In this document: positions 16,386 to 25,560 of the stretch, piece by piece
How positions within the stretch are numbered: position 1 is the first letter of the stretch
Layout of the letters: every line of letters begins with the position of its first letter
From: Thetidibacter halocola
GTDB lineage: Bacteria; Pseudomonadota; Alphaproteobacteria; Rhodobacterales; Rhodobacteraceae
Direction: 5' to 3'
DNA length: 64,000 nt
Assembly: GCF_018224955.1 (NCBI RefSeq)
Contig: NZ_JAGTUU010000001.1
Coordinates: forward strand, 434,001-498,000
Position numbers and translations under genes: made by a program
The notes under the pieces: model-generated
The model's database searches: none
Seen by the model: only the letters and a program-made list of their open reading frames with translations
What the model was told of the DNA's origin: nothing

Positions 16386-17423
16386 ATGACCGAGATCACG
16401 CTTCCCCGCCCCGACGACTGGCACCTGCATCTGCGCGACGGCAGCATGTTGCGCGCCATGGCCCCCGAAAGCGCGCGCCATTTCGCCCGCGCCATCATCA
16501 TGCCGAACCTCGTGCCGCCGGTGGTGACCGGCGCCCAGGCCGCCGCCTATCGCGACCGCATCCGCGCCGCCCTGCCCGACGGGAGCGGATTCACCCCGCT
16601 GATGACATTGTACCTGACCGAGGAAACCGACCCGGACGACGTGGTGCAGGCGCATCGCGACGGCATCGTGACGGCCGTCAAGCTGTATCCGGCGGGCGCG
16701 ACCACGAATTCGGCGAGCGGCGTGCGCGATTTCGACAAGGTGCGCCCCGTGCTCGAGGCGATGGCCGAGGTAGGCATTCCGCTGTGCGTGCATAGCGAGG
16801 TGGTGGATTCCGACATCGACATCTTCGACCGCGAGGCGGTGTTCATCGACCGCGTGCTGGACCCGGTGCGCCGCGCCACGCCCGGCCTGCGCGTTGTGAT
16901 GGAACATATCACCACGAAACAGGGCGTGGACTATGCCGCCTCGGGCGGCGCCGACCTGGGCGCGACGATCACCACGCATCACCTGGTGATCAACCGCAAC
17001 GCCATCCTGGTGGGCGGGATCAAGCCGCATTACTACTGCCTGCCGGTGGCCAAGCGCGAGGAACACCGCCTGGCGCTGCGCCGCGCGGCCACCTCCGGCG
17101 ACCCGAGCTATTTCCTCGGCACCGACAGCGCGCCTCACATCGACCCGCTGAAGGAGAACGCCTGCGGCTGCGCGGGGTGCTTTACCGCGACGAATACGCT
17201 GTCGATCCTTGCCGAGGTGTTCGAGCAGGAAGGCGCGCTGGACCGGCTGGAGGCCTTTGCCAGCCTGAACGGCCCGCGTTTCTACCGCCTGCCGGTGAAC
17301 GAGGACCGCATCACGCTGGTCAGGGGGGATCCCGTGGCCTACCCGGCAAAGATCGACACCGGCGAGGGCCCGGTCACGGTCTTCGATCCGATGATGCCGC
17401 TGCATTGGCGGGTTGCGGACTGA
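16386..17423 (+). CDS. pyrC: Dihydroorotase (class II, PyrC)
   Basis: A 345-residue zinc enzyme that cyclises carbamoyl aspartate to dihydroorotate in pyrimidine synthesis. Metal-ligand motif HLHLRDG is near the start (13-19), the carboxylated Lys is in [13 protein letters not shown], further His ligands are in CVHSE and TTHHL, and the metal Asp is in GTDSAPH. Length matches class II PyrC (E. coli 348). The start at 16386 precedes the conserved [14 protein letters not shown]. Its last 50 bp overlap the 3' end of the convergent CadC-like gene, an unusually long overlap for the region. pyrE lies 2.3 kb downstream. Confidence 0.96.
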   Translation: MTEITLPRPDDWHLHLRDGSMLRAMAPESARHFARAIIMPNLVPPVVTGAQAAAYRDRIRAALPDGSGFTPLMTLYLTEETDPDDVVQAHRDGIVTAVKLYPAGATTNSASGVRDFDKVRPVLEAMAEVGIPLCVHSEVVDSDIDIFDREAVFIDRVLDPVRRATPGLRVVMEHITTKQGVDYAASGGADLGATITTHHLVINRNAILVGGIKPHYYCLPVAKREEHRLALRRAATSGDPSYFLGTDSAPHIDPLKENACGCAGCFTATNTLSILAEVFEQEGALDRLEAFASLNGPRFYRLPVNEDRITLVRGDPVAYPAKIDTGEGPVTVFDPMMPLHWRVAD

Positions 17424-19053
17424 GCCCGCCCGCGACCTCGTCCAGCCGGACCGGGATGTCCACCCTGCGGGCCGGCTCGGTCAGCGCCAGCATCGTGTCC
17501 GAGCCGGGCGGGATTGCCCCATGCAGGGACTCCAGCGCAAAGTCGGGCGCCAGCGTCATCAGCGCGTCCCGGGCACGCCGCGCCTGATCCATCCGCCCAA
17601 GCTGAACCAGCGCCAGCGCGCGGCACAACAGCGTCTCGACACTTTCCGGCGCCTGGGCGAGGATCTCCAGACTGCGGTCAAAGTCGCCGGAGGCAAAGGC
17701 GGCGACGCCATGCCCGATGGCGTGCCAGGCGGGGGCCGAGGGGTTCAGCACCGCCGCCCGATCCGCCCATGCCAGCGGCTCGGGGCCGAAGATCCCGACC
17801 GTGGGGGCAATCCATCCGGCAATCAGTAACACGTCGGCATCGTTCGGCGCCAAGTCCAACGCCCGCCGCAGATGGCGCTCTCCCCGCGCCCGGTCGCCCC
17901 GGGCCATGGTCACCGCCAGCGCCATCCCCCAGTTGACCGAAGGGTCGTCCGGGTCCAGCGCGTAGGCTTTCAGCGCCGTCGCCAGCTGCTGTCCACGCAG
18001 TCCGGCGGCTGCCTCGGGTGACGAAATGTCGGCCTGGAAGCCCAGCACCAGTGCAAGCGTGATCCAGGCCTGCGCGTAATCCGGGTCGAGGGCGACCGCC
18101 CGCCGCAGATAGACCAGCGCGTTTTCATAGGCTTGCGCGGTGAACCTGTGCTTTTCGTCCGACCCCAGCAGGAAGTTTTCGAAGGCGTCCAGATCGCTTG
18201 TGGGCCGCCTGCGCGCCTGCGCCTTGCCGTATTCCGCCAGAGTGCCGCTGTAGATCGAACTGAACTGAGCATCGATCGCATCGACGATCTCGTCCTGCAC
18301 GTCGAACAGCTGGCTCACAGGGCGCTGCCACCGTTCCGACCAAAGCACCCGCGCCGTGGATTCGTCGCGCAGCGTTGCGGTGACCCGCAGCGTGTCGCCT
18401 TCGACCTGCAACCGTCCATCCAGCACGAAGCGCACGCCCAGATGCCCGGCGACATCGTCGGACGGCAGATGCCGCGCGGCCTCGGCCGAGACCGGCGCCG
18501 CAACATGGAGCCAGGAGTTGCGCGCCAGCACCCCGGCGATCTCGGCGGACAGACCGGCGCCCAAGCGCACCCATTTCAGATCGTCGTCCGGCGCATCGAA
18601 CGGAAGGATCGCGATGGACGGCGGCGTGCTGACGGCGGCGGGACGCGGCCAGAGCCAAGCCGCGGCCGCCATGAGGACGATGACCGCGCACAGGGCGGCC
18701 AACGCAAGCCGGACCGGACGGCGCCGCAATGCCGCGTTTGCATTCGCACGGGTTTCTCCCCTGCGGACCAGCCGGTAACCGCGCCGCGGAACGGTCTGCA
18801 AGGCGAACTCCGGGTGGTCTTTCAGCGCGCGGCGCAGCTCCGACACCGCCTGGTAGAGCGAATTCTCGGTCACCGTTGTCGCCGGCCAGAGGGCGTCCAT
18901 CAGAACGTCCTTGCCGACGACCTCGCCCTCGTGACCCCGAAGATAGTCGAGCAGGGCGGCCGCGTTCGGCCGCAGGTCGTCCAGCAACACCGCGCTTTCA
19001 GCCCCAAATTCGGGGCCAGACCCATTTGTCCGTTCGGCCACGAAATCCGTCAA
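17374..19053 (-). CDS. CadC-like membrane transcriptional regulator with TPR domain
   Basis: A 559-residue one-component regulator. An N-terminal OmpR/CadC winged helix (about 20-97) is shown by [29 protein letters not shown] and [12 protein letters not shown]. One membrane segment follows (about 111-133). Next comes a TolB/FlgO-like block starting [17 protein letters not shown], then TPR-like repeats (about 290-500, e.g. [20 protein letters not shown]). The C-terminus should face the periplasm and sense an unknown signal. The start is TTG at 19053 with GAGAGGG 8 bases upstream; no ATG is available in the conserved region. It is divergent from a putative metallopeptidase and overlaps pyrC by 50 bp. 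Tandem 10-11 bp repeats upstream fit its DNA-binding class. Confidence 0.82.
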   Translation of the reverse strand: MTDFVAERTNGSGPEFGAESAVLLDDLRPNAAALLDYLRGHEGEVVGKDVLMDALWPATTVTENSLYQAVSELRRALKDHPEFALQTVPRRGYRLVRRGETRANANAALRRRPVRLALAALCAVIVLMAAAAWLWPRPAAVSTPPSIAILPFDAPDDDLKWVRLGAGLSAEIAGVLARNSWLHVAAPVSAEAARHLPSDDVAGHLGVRFVLDGRLQVEGDTLRVTATLRDESTARVLWSERWQRPVSQLFDVQDEIVDAIDAQFSSIYSGTLAEYGKAQARRRPTSDLDAFENFLLGSDEKHRFTAQAYENALVYLRRAVALDPDYAQAWITLALVLGFQADISSPEAAAGLRGQQLATALKAYALDPDDPSVNWGMALAVTMARGDRARGERHLRRALDLAPNDADVLLIAGWIAPTVGIFGPEPLAWADRAAVLNPSAPAWHAIGHGVAAFASGDFDRSLEILAQAPESVETLLCRALALVQLGRMDQARRARDALMTLAPDFALESLHGAIPPGSDTMLALTEPARRVDIPVRLDEVAGGLSPQPANAAASSDRRP

Positions 19054-19082
19054 ACCAAACCCTCTCGCCTACATTAGTACCG

Positions 19083-19120
19083 ATTCGGGGTTTTTCAGAA
19101 ACAATTCAGAGCGGATTCAG
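19083..19120. promoter_or_regulatory. Tandem half-sites for an OmpR-type winged helix
   Basis: Four similar hexamers, ATTCGG (19083), TTTCAG (19093), ATTCAG (19104) and ATTCAG (19115), follow each other at spacings of 10, 11 and 11 bp. Head-to-tail half-sites at one helical turn are the normal target of OmpR/PhoB-type winged helices, the fold carried by the adjacent CadC-like protein. The array lies in the 123-bp region between the divergent regulator and peptidase genes and could control both. Confidence 0.55.
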
Positions 19121-19176
19121 GACTTTTTCGGGCCTGCCCGACACGCTTTGCGTGTTTTGCAACGGAGGCCTTGATC

Positions 19177-19647
19177 ATGGAAATCCTGATTGACGCGCTG
19201 CTCGACTGGATCGGCGCGCGAACCGATTACCGCACGGAAGATCTGCCGAGACCAGTCGTTCTGCAACTGACGGCAGCGGATCTGACCCTCGAATACTATA
19301 CCGGTGTCGCCCATCTGGTGCCGGACGACGGCGTGGACGAGCGGGTCAACGCGCTCTACGCGCCCGGTGACGGTCAGCACGGCACCATCTACATCATCGC
19401 CGCCGCCGCGATGGATGGCGCGGAGGATTTCGACGATCCGACCGACAACCCGGTGTGGCGCGAGATCCTGCTGCATGAACTGGTGCACCACGTCCAGCAG
19501 CGCAGTGGCGCCGCGGATGGCTGGGCTTGCCTGGCGCTTGGCGAAAAGGAAGCCTACAGGCTGGGCGGCATCTACCTGCGGGATCTGCGCGTGACCGATC
19601 CGCTGCCGAACCGCAATTTCTGGGGCGCGATCTACGCCCGCTGCTAG
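19177..19647 (+). CDS. Small HExxH protein (DUF6647-like putative metallopeptidase)
   Basis: A 156-residue protein with no signal peptide. The zinc-peptidase motif HELVHH starts at His100 (Glu101 catalytic, His104 second ligand). Glu123 or Glu125 in [10 protein letters not shown] is a plausible third ligand, a gluzincin-like layout. An acidic N-terminal half ([18 protein letters not shown]) precedes it. I recall the family as DUF6647, of unknown substrate. The ATG at 19177 has GGAGG 8 bases upstream, better placed than for the TTG at 19171. It is divergent from the CadC-like regulator and probably controlled by it. Confidence 0.7.
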   Translation: MEILIDALLDWIGARTDYRTEDLPRPVVLQLTAADLTLEYYTGVAHLVPDDGVDERVNALYAPGDGQHGTIYIIAAAAMDGAEDFDDPTDNPVWREILLHELVHHVQQRSGAADGWACLALGEKEAYRLGGIYLRDLRVTDPLPNRNFWGAIYARC

Positions 19648-19754
19648 GCCCCGGGGCCGCGCGGGCGATGGCGTGCAAGCCCTGTCCTTGCGGGCCTTCA
19701 AACCGGCGCAAAAACCGGCTAAGGCGGCGCGAACCCTCAGCCGGAGCGCCGCCA

Positions 19755-20429
19755 ATGATCCCCTCGACCTACCCCACTGCCGAAGAGATGGCCCGCCTGA
19801 CCGCGCGCATGCTGTGGGAGATCGAGGCCGTCAACTTCATGTCGGACGAGCCGTTCAAGTTCGCCTCGGGCCAGCTGTCGCCGGTCTATGTCGACTGCCG
19901 CAAGCTGATCTCTTATCCGCGCATCCGCTCGACCCTGATGGATTTCCTGACCGTCACGGTGATGCGCGACGCGGGCTTCGAGGCCTTCGACAACGTGGCG
20001 GGCGGAGAGACGGCGGGCATCCCATTTGCCGCGCTGGTGGCGGAACGCATGGGCCTGCCGATGACCTACGTTCGCAAGAAACCCAAGGGCTACGGCCGAA
20101 ACGCCCGGATCGAGGGCGTGATGGGCGAAGGCGACCGCGTGCTGCTGGTCGAGGACCTGACCACCGATGGCGGCAGCAAGCTGTCCTTTGTCGACGCGAT
20201 CCGGGACACCGGTGCGACCTGCGCGCATACGGCGGTGATCTTCTACTACGGCATCTTTCCCGAGACCATCAAGACGCTGGGCGATCACGGCGTCAGCCTG
20301 CATCACCTCTGCACATGGTGGGAAGTTCTGGCCGAGGCGCCCGCGCGGCACAAACCGGTGCTGGGCGAGGTCGAATCCTTCCTGCGCGATCCGCATGGCT
20401 GGCGCGCCGCCCGTGGCACAATGACCTGA
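19755..20429 (+). CDS. pyrE: Orotate phosphoribosyltransferase
   Basis: A 224-residue cytoplasmic enzyme that converts orotate and PRPP into OMP, the step two after PyrC. PRPP-binding motif [14 protein letters not shown] (about 135-148), the [14 protein letters not shown] substrate loop near 35-48, and the flexible-loop Lys cluster [14 protein letters not shown] identify it. The C-terminal extension HLCTWWEVL is typical of the alphaproteobacterial form. A CACGGGC/GCCCGTG stem (from 20437) follows the gene. pyrC and pyrE are on the same strand but separated by the regulator/peptidase pair. Confidence 0.95.
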   Translation: MIPSTYPTAEEMARLTARMLWEIEAVNFMSDEPFKFASGQLSPVYVDCRKLISYPRIRSTLMDFLTVTVMRDAGFEAFDNVAGGETAGIPFAALVAERMGLPMTYVRKKPKGYGRNARIEGVMGEGDRVLLVEDLTTDGGSKLSFVDAIRDTGATCAHTAVIFYYGIFPETIKTLGDHGVSLHHLCTWWEVLAEAPARHKPVLGEVESFLRDPHGWRAARGTMT

Positions 20430-20565
20430 CGGCATGCACACGGGCATTCCGCTTGCGCCGTGTCGCCCGTGCAACGGACCCGAGTCGCCCCCTGGGTATC
20501 CTGTCAAGATGTTGACCCGGGCCACGCCCTGATGCCAAGATGTGGGTTCAGGAAGGGTCCACAGC

Positions 20566-20574
20566 TTATCCCCA
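20566..20574 (+). promoter_or_regulatory. DnaA-box-like nonamer upstream of dnaB
   Basis: TTATCCCCA differs from the DnaA box consensus TTATCCACA at one position. It lies 67 bp before the dnaB start in a 211-bp gap. A single site is weak evidence: it may be chance or may tie dnaB expression to DnaA. There is no cluster of boxes or AT-rich unwinding region, so it is not an origin. Confidence 0.3.
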
Positions 20575-20640
20575 GAGATTTGCAGATTGCGACTCGGGGC
20601 TGCCGCCCGCTAAGCGGACGGCCTGCGGGTGAGGGACAGT

Positions 20641-22140
20641 ATGAACGAGATCACGACGATCAATCCGACCGGCGCCGCCGCCGGCGCGCATATCGATGAC
20701 GCCGAGACGATGCCGCATTCGATCGAGGCCGAGCAGCAGTTGCTGGGCGCGATCCTGACCAACAACGACGTCTATGACCGGGTGGCCAGCATCATCAACG
20801 CGGGGCACTTCTTCGATCCGGTCCATTCCCGCATCTACGAGATCGCCGCCGCGCGGATCGCCAAGAACAACCTCGCCTCGCCGGTCACGCTCAAGGCGTT
20901 CATGGAGGATGACGAGGGACTGAAGGAACTGGGCGGCGCGGCCTATCTCGCGCGGCTGGCGGCCTCGGCGGTCAGCAGTTTCGCGGTGCGCGACTATGCG
21001 CAGATGATCTACGACCTCGCGGTGCGCCGCGACCTGATCCGGCTGGGCCGCGACATCGCCGCCAAGGCGTCGAAGGTCGATGTGAAATCCGAGCCCAAGG
21101 AACAGATCGTCGAGGCCGAGCAGGCGCTTTACAAGCTGGCCGAGCAGGGCCAGTCGGAAAGCGGCTTTCAATCCTTCCTGCGCGCCGTCACCGACGCGGT
21201 GAACGTGGCCAATGCCGCCTACCAGCGTGAGGGCGGGCTTGCCGGCATCTCGACCGGGCTGATCGACCTGGACAAGAAGCTGGGCGGTTTGCACCCGTCC
21301 GACCTGCTGATCCTCGCCGGGCGCCCGTCGATGGGCAAGACGTCGCTGGCGACCAACATCGCCTTCAACATCGCCAAGGCCTACAAGAAGGGCACCAAGC
21401 CCGACGGCAGCGAGGGCGCGATCGAGGGCGGCGTGGTCGGCTTCTTCAGCCTGGAAATGAGCGCCGAGCAGCTGGCCGCGCGGATCCTGTCCGAGGCATC
21501 CGAAGTGCCCAGCGAGCAGATCCGACGCGGCGACATGACCGAGCAGGAGTTCCGCCGCTTCGTCGAGGCTGCAAAAAGCCTCGAGGCCTGTCCGCTTTAC
21601 ATCGACGACACGCCCGCCATCCCGATCGCCCAGCTGGCCGCCCGCGCGCGCAGGCTGAAGCGGACGCATGGGCTGGACGTGCTGATGGTCGACTATCTTC
21701 AGCTTGTGCGTGGCACCGCCGAGAACCGGGTCAACGAGATCGCCGAGATCTCGATGGGTCTCAAGGCCATCGCCAAGGAACTCAACATCCCCGTCATCGC
21801 CCTGTCGCAGTTGAGCCGCCAGGTGGAAAACCGCGAGGACAAGCGCCCGCAGCTCTCCGACCTGCGGGAATCCGGCTCGATCGAACAGGACGCCGACGTG
21901 GTCATGTTCGTGTTCCGCGAGGAATATTACACCGAGCGGGAAAAGCCCTCGGACCACGAACTCGACCGCATGGCCGAGTGGCAGCAGAAGATGGAACGCC
22001 TGCACGGCAAGGCCGAAGTCATCATCGGCAAGCAGCGCCATGGGCCGATCGGGTCGGTCGACCTCAGCTTCGAGGGCCGCTTCACCCGCTTCGGCAATCT
22101 CGTGAAGCCCTGGCAGCAGGACGGCGGCAGCGGGTTCTGA
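20641..22140 (+). CDS. dnaB: Replicative DNA helicase DnaB
   Basis: A 499-residue hexameric helicase that unwinds DNA at the replication fork. The N-terminal domain (about 20-170) begins MPHSIEAEQQLLGAIL. The RecA-like domain has Walker A GRPSMGKTS (227-235), Walker B DVLMVDYLQLVRG, and the SQLSRQVENR and RESGSIEQDADVVMF motifs. The end, HGPIGSVDLSFEGRFTRFGN, is the family's C-terminal signature. The start has GAGGGA at a normal distance. It is probably transcribed alone. Confidence 0.97.
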   Translation: MNEITTINPTGAAAGAHIDDAETMPHSIEAEQQLLGAILTNNDVYDRVASIINAGHFFDPVHSRIYEIAAARIAKNNLASPVTLKAFMEDDEGLKELGGAAYLARLAASAVSSFAVRDYAQMIYDLAVRRDLIRLGRDIAAKASKVDVKSEPKEQIVEAEQALYKLAEQGQSESGFQSFLRAVTDAVNVANAAYQREGGLAGISTGLIDLDKKLGGLHPSDLLILAGRPSMGKTSLATNIAFNIAKAYKKGTKPDGSEGAIEGGVVGFFSLEMSAEQLAARILSEASEVPSEQIRRGDMTEQEFRRFVEAAKSLEACPLYIDDTPAIPIAQLAARARRLKRTHGLDVLMVDYLQLVRGTAENRVNEIAEISMGLKAIAKELNIPVIALSQLSRQVENREDKRPQLSDLRESGSIEQDADVVMFVFREEYYTEREKPSDHELDRMAEWQQKMERLHGKAEVIIGKQRHGPIGSVDLSFEGRFTRFGNLVKPWQQDGGSGF

Positions 22141-22144
22141 GGCG

Positions 22145-22648
22145 CTACAGCGACACCCAGCCGCCAAAGGGCAGCTGCGAGTCCCAGCCCTGCCCCTGCC
22201 CGCGGATCGCCAGCGCCGCCTTGATGCAGCCCATGTGGGTGACGATAAGCGCACCTTCGGGCGCGGTCGCCAGCCCCTTGCGCACGCGCGCCTCCAGCTG
22301 CGCCACGCTTTCCCCGCCATGATCGCGGTAGAGGTGGAAATCCTCGGCCCAGCCATCCAGTTCATCGCGCGGGATCGCGTCCCAGCGCGTCCCCTCCCAG
22401 CGGCCGAAATCCATCTCGCGCCAGGTCTGGTCCACGTGCAGCACGGCGCCCGACAGGGCCGCCAGGTGCTGCGCCAGGCGACGGCAACGGCCCAGCGGCG
22501 AGGTCACGATCACCCGCGCCGAAGCGGCCAGGTGTTCCACCGCCGCCGCCTCGGCCACAAAACCCTCGGCCAGGTCGAGGTCGGTCATGCCATAGCATGT
22601 GCCCTTTTCCACCGCTGGCGTCGTATGCCGCAACAGGGTCAGAGCCAC
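22145..22648 (-). CDS. cobC: Histidine phosphatase, probable alpha-ribazole phosphatase
   Basis: A 167-residue phosphoglycerate-mutase-like phosphatase. The catalytic His is in LTLLRHTTP near the N-terminus, with further active-site residues in TSPLGRCRRL, EMDFGRWEG and IVTHMGCIK. The LRHTTP...GTCYGMTDLDLA pattern is typical of CobC, which removes the phosphate from alpha-ribazole-phosphate or the cobalamin phosphate. The context supports this: it is the third gene of a cobT-cobS-cobC operon. The start is GTG at 22648, overlapping the end of cobS by 10 bp. dnaB ends only 4 bp from its stop, on the opposite strand. Confidence 0.85.
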   Translation of the reverse strand: MALTLLRHTTPAVEKGTCYGMTDLDLAEGFVAEAAAVEHLAASARVIVTSPLGRCRRLAQHLAALSGAVLHVDQTWREMDFGRWEGTRWDAIPRDELDGWAEDFHLYRDHGGESVAQLEARVRKGLATAPEGALIVTHMGCIKAALAIRGQGQGWDSQLPFGGWVSL

Positions 22649-23406
22649 AGCAGGATCCCCAGGTAGACGCCCAGTTCCGCCATCTGCTGCTCGGCCCCCA
22701 GGCAATCGCCGGTATAGCCGCCCAGCCGGGCGACGAACAGCGTGCGTACCGCCTGCCCCAAGGCAATGCTGCCCAGCACCGCCATCGAGGTCGGACCCGG
22801 GCCCAAGACCGCCACCAGCCCGATCAGCATGAGCAGCGTCGTCACCAGCGCCCAGCGATAGCCGTCCGGCGTGACCGACGGGGCGGGAAACTTGGTGCCC
22901 TTGGGGCGGGCGTAGTCGGTGGTGGCAATGATGTGCACCGACGCCATCCGGCCAAGCACGTGCCCGCCGACCAGCGCCCAGCCCGCGATCCAGGGCGGCA
23001 GGGCAGACAGCGCCGCCACCTTGACCGCCAACGACAGGCCCAGCGTGATCGCGCCATAGCTGCCGATGCGGGAATCGCGCATGATCTCCAGCGCGCGCTC
23101 GCGGTCGGCCCCGCCACCGATGCCATCGGCCATGTCGGCCAGCCCGTCCTCGTGAAAGGCGCCCGTGACCAGAAGCGTCGCCGCCAGCGACAGGAGCACC
23201 GGCAGCGGCGCCGGAAAGAACGGCTGCGCTGCCCAAAGAACCGCCGCGCCGATGCCGCCCACGACCAGGCCAACGGCGGGGTAATACTTCGTCGCCCGCA
23301 CCGCCAGGTCGTCGGACCAGGGCAGGTTGCGCGGCACCGGCAGGCGCGTCAGCAGTTGCACCGCCAGCAGGAACAGCTGCCATTCGAGCCGCGGATCGGA
23401 CCTCAT
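22639..23406 (-). CDS. cobS: Adenosylcobinamide-GDP ribazoletransferase
   Basis: A 255-residue inner-membrane enzyme (six or so hydrophobic segments) that joins adenosylcobinamide-GDP and alpha-ribazole to finish cobalamin. Family landmarks are FLLAVQLLTRLPVPRNLPW at the start, the acidic catalytic motif GAFHEDGLADMADGIGGG, and GGYTGDCLGAEQQMAE near the end (the conserved TGD-x-LGA). It overlaps cobT by ATGA (23403-23406) and cobC by 10 bp, so the three genes are translationally coupled. Confidence 0.95.
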   Translation of the reverse strand: MRSDPRLEWQLFLLAVQLLTRLPVPRNLPWSDDLAVRATKYYPAVGLVVGGIGAAVLWAAQPFFPAPLPVLLSLAATLLVTGAFHEDGLADMADGIGGGADRERALEIMRDSRIGSYGAITLGLSLAVKVAALSALPPWIAGWALVGGHVLGRMASVHIIATTDYARPKGTKFPAPSVTPDGYRWALVTTLLMLIGLVAVLGPGPTSMAVLGSIALGQAVRTLFVARLGGYTGDCLGAEQQMAELGVYLGILLWL

Positions 23407-24398
23407 GCGCGGCGGTCCGGCGACTGCGCGGGCGCGTCCGCCGCGTTCAGCACCGCCACCGCCGCGCGCAGGATCGGCCAGGCCAGCGCGGCGCCTGCCC
23501 CAGCGCCCAGCGCGATGTCCAGCGACAGGATCGGCTGCGCGCCCATGACCTCCAGCAGGACGCGGTGCCCCGGCTCGCGCGAGAGCTGGCAGAACACCAT
23601 TGCTTCGCGCGTCGCGGGCACCATCTGCGCCGCCGCCAGCGCCGCCGCGCCGGGGATGAAACCGTCGATCAGCACGATCCGCCGTTCCGCCGCCGCACCG
23701 ATGATCGCGCCCGTCATCATGGCGATCTCGAAGCCGCCGAATTCCATCAGTGCCGCCTCGGGGCCAAGTGCGCCGCTGACGCGGTCGCTGGCGCGGCTGA
23801 GGATGTCATGCTTGTGCATCAGCCCCTCGTCGCTGAGCCCGGCGCCGCGCCCGATCAGTTGCTGCAAGGCGACGCCGGTCAGCCGGTGCACGATCAGCGC
23901 CGCCGAGGAGGAACTGCCGCCCGCGATCTCGCCGAATGCGACGGCATCGGCGCGGCCCGAGGCGCCCAGCGCACGGCCCTGCGCCAGCGCCCGGTCGAGC
24001 TGCGCGCGGCTCATGGCCGGGCCGCGCAGGCAATTCGCCGTGCCCTCGCCCAGCGACAGGTCCTCGATGCCCGGCAGATCGCCCGCCCCGCCCCGCAGCC
24101 CGGCATTGACCAGCCGCAGGTCCAGGCCGTTTTCCCGCGCCAGCAGCGTGGTGGCGGACTGTCCGCGTGCCATCTCGGCCAGCATGTGTCGTGCCGCGCC
24201 CAGCGGCTGGCCCGACACGCCCGCCTCGGCGATGCCATGGTCTGCGGCGAGGACGATCAGCGCCGCCTGCCGCATCACCGGGTCGAGACGCCCTTGCAGG
24301 CGCGCCACCTGCGCGGCCAGCCGCTCGAGCCGTCCCAGAGCCCCCGGCGGCGAGACCGCCCGCTCCATCCGCGATTTCAACGCGTCCTCGAAACTCAC
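23403..24398 (-). CDS. cobT: Nicotinate-nucleotide--dimethylbenzimidazole phosphoribosyltransferase
   Basis: A 331-residue enzyme that makes alpha-ribazole-phosphate from dimethylbenzimidazole and NaMN, the activated lower ligand of B12. Landmarks are PPGALGRLERLAAQVA, VLAADHGIAEAGVS, FGEIAGGSSSSAALI and the C-terminal EPGHRVLLE. The start is GTG at 24398, with GGGA about 10 bases upstream; this gives the usual length, while in-frame starts further upstream add non-conserved residues. I see no cobalamin riboswitch in the 124 bp before it. It is divergent from alr. Confidence 0.94.
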   Translation of the reverse strand: MSFEDALKSRMERAVSPPGALGRLERLAAQVARLQGRLDPVMRQAALIVLAADHGIAEAGVSGQPLGAARHMLAEMARGQSATTLLARENGLDLRLVNAGLRGGAGDLPGIEDLSLGEGTANCLRGPAMSRAQLDRALAQGRALGASGRADAVAFGEIAGGSSSSAALIVHRLTGVALQQLIGRGAGLSDEGLMHKHDILSRASDRVSGALGPEAALMEFGGFEIAMMTGAIIGAAAERRIVLIDGFIPGAAALAAAQMVPATREAMVFCQLSREPGHRVLLEVMGAQPILSLDIALGAGAGAALAWPILRAAVAVLNAADAPAQSPDRRA

Positions 24399-24455
24399 GT
24401 CGCAACATCCCGAAAAACAGACTTGAAAACGGTGTAACGGTGCCTGCCCCATGCG

Positions 24456-24465
24456 GCAAGCTTGC
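24456..24465. promoter_or_regulatory. Palindrome between cobT and alr
   Basis: GCAAGCTTGC is a perfect 10-bp palindrome near the middle of the 124-bp divergent cobT/alr region. The position would suit an operator acting on either gene. It is short and could be chance. Confidence 0.25.
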
Positions 24466-24522
24466 ATCGCCCGGGGCGCGATTTGGACTTGACCCGCGCC
24501 GCCATCGTGCGAAACACCGCCT

Positions 24523-25560
24523 ATGGCACAGGCAATCCTTCGCATCGATCTGGACGCGCTGCGCGCCAACTGGCGCGCGCTGGCCGACATGAGCCGGGCC
24601 GAAACCGGCGCCGTGGTCAAGGCCGATGCCTATGGCCTTGGCATGGCGCGGGTGGCGCCCGCCCTGGCCGCCGAGGGCGCGCGCCGCTTTTTCGTGGCCA
24701 TCGCCGAGGAAGGCGCAGCCCTGCGCCGCATCCTTGGCCCCGGCCCCGAGATCGCTGTCTTTTCCGGCCACATGGCCGGTGACACGGCGCTGATCCGCGA
24801 GGCGCATCTGACGCCGATGATCAACGATGCAGACCAGCTCCTTCGTCATCTAGAGGCGCTGCGGCACCATCCTTTCGGCGTCCAGCTCGACTCGGGCATG
24901 AACCGGTTGGGGATGGAGCCCGCCGAATGGGCCGCGCTGCGCGACATCGCGCTGGCGCAGGGTCCGGCCCTGGTGATGAGCCATCTCGCCTGCGCGGACG
25001 AGCCCGGCCACCCGATGAACGTCCAGCAGTTGCAGGCCTTCCGTGAAATGACGGATGGCATCGACGCGCCGCGATCGCTGTCGGCGACGGGCGGGGTGCT
25101 GCTGGGCGAGGCCTATCATTTCGACGTCACGCGCCCTGGCATCGGCGTCTATGGCGGCGATCCCTTTGCCGAGGCACGACCCGTCGCGAGCCTGCGCATC
25201 CCGGTGATCCAGGTCCGCGAGGTCGCGGCGGGCGAGACGGTGGGCTACGGCAACAGCTGGATGGCAGAGCACCCGACGCGCGTCGCCACCATCGCGGGCG
25301 GCTATGCCGACGGCATCCTGCGCGCCATGGGGCCGCGGGCCTGGCTGATGGCGGGCGACACCCGCTGCAAGATCCTCGGCCGCATCTCGATGGACCTGAT
25401 CGGCGTCGACGTGACCGCGTTGGGCGACCGCCCGGAGACGCTCGAACTGCTGGGCGACGCGCAGACGGTCGACACGCTGGCAAGCTGGGCGGGAACCATC
25501 GGCTACGAGATCCTGACCTCGCTGGGCACCCGTTACGCACGGGACTACGTGGGCGGATGA
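24523..25560 (+). CDS. alr: Alanine racemase
   Basis: A 345-residue PLP enzyme that makes D-alanine for peptidoglycan. The PLP Lys is Lys33 in [12 protein letters not shown]; the C-terminal beta domain carries IAGGYADGI with the second catalytic Tyr region and [27 protein letters not shown] is the conserved phosphate/strand block. Length is slightly shorter than E. coli Alr (359). The stop overlaps the next gene by ATGA, coupling cell-wall precursor synthesis to a lipid ABC transporter operon. Confidence 0.95.
   Translation: MAQAILRIDLDALRANWRALADMSRAETGAVVKADAYGLGMARVAPALAAEGARRFFVAIAEEGAALRRILGPGPEIAVFSGHMAGDTALIREAHLTPMINDADQLLRHLEALRHHPFGVQLDSGMNRLGMEPAEWAALRDIALAQGPALVMSHLACADEPGHPMNVQQLQAFREMTDGIDAPRSLSATGGVLLGEAYHFDVTRPGIGVYGGDPFAEARPVASLRIPVIQVREVAAGETVGYGNSWMAEHPTRVATIAGGYADGILRAMGPRAWLMAGDTRCKILGRISMDLIGVDVTALGDRPETLELLGDAQTVDTLASWAGTIGYEILTSLGTRYARDYVGG

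Noticed and set aside
20430-20640. Replication origin near dnaB
   Set aside because: Only one DnaA-like nonamer and no AT-rich unwinding element or box cluster.
24399-24522. Cobalamin riboswitch upstream of cobT
   Set aside because: The region is only 124 bp and lacks a recognisable B12 box or pairing pattern.
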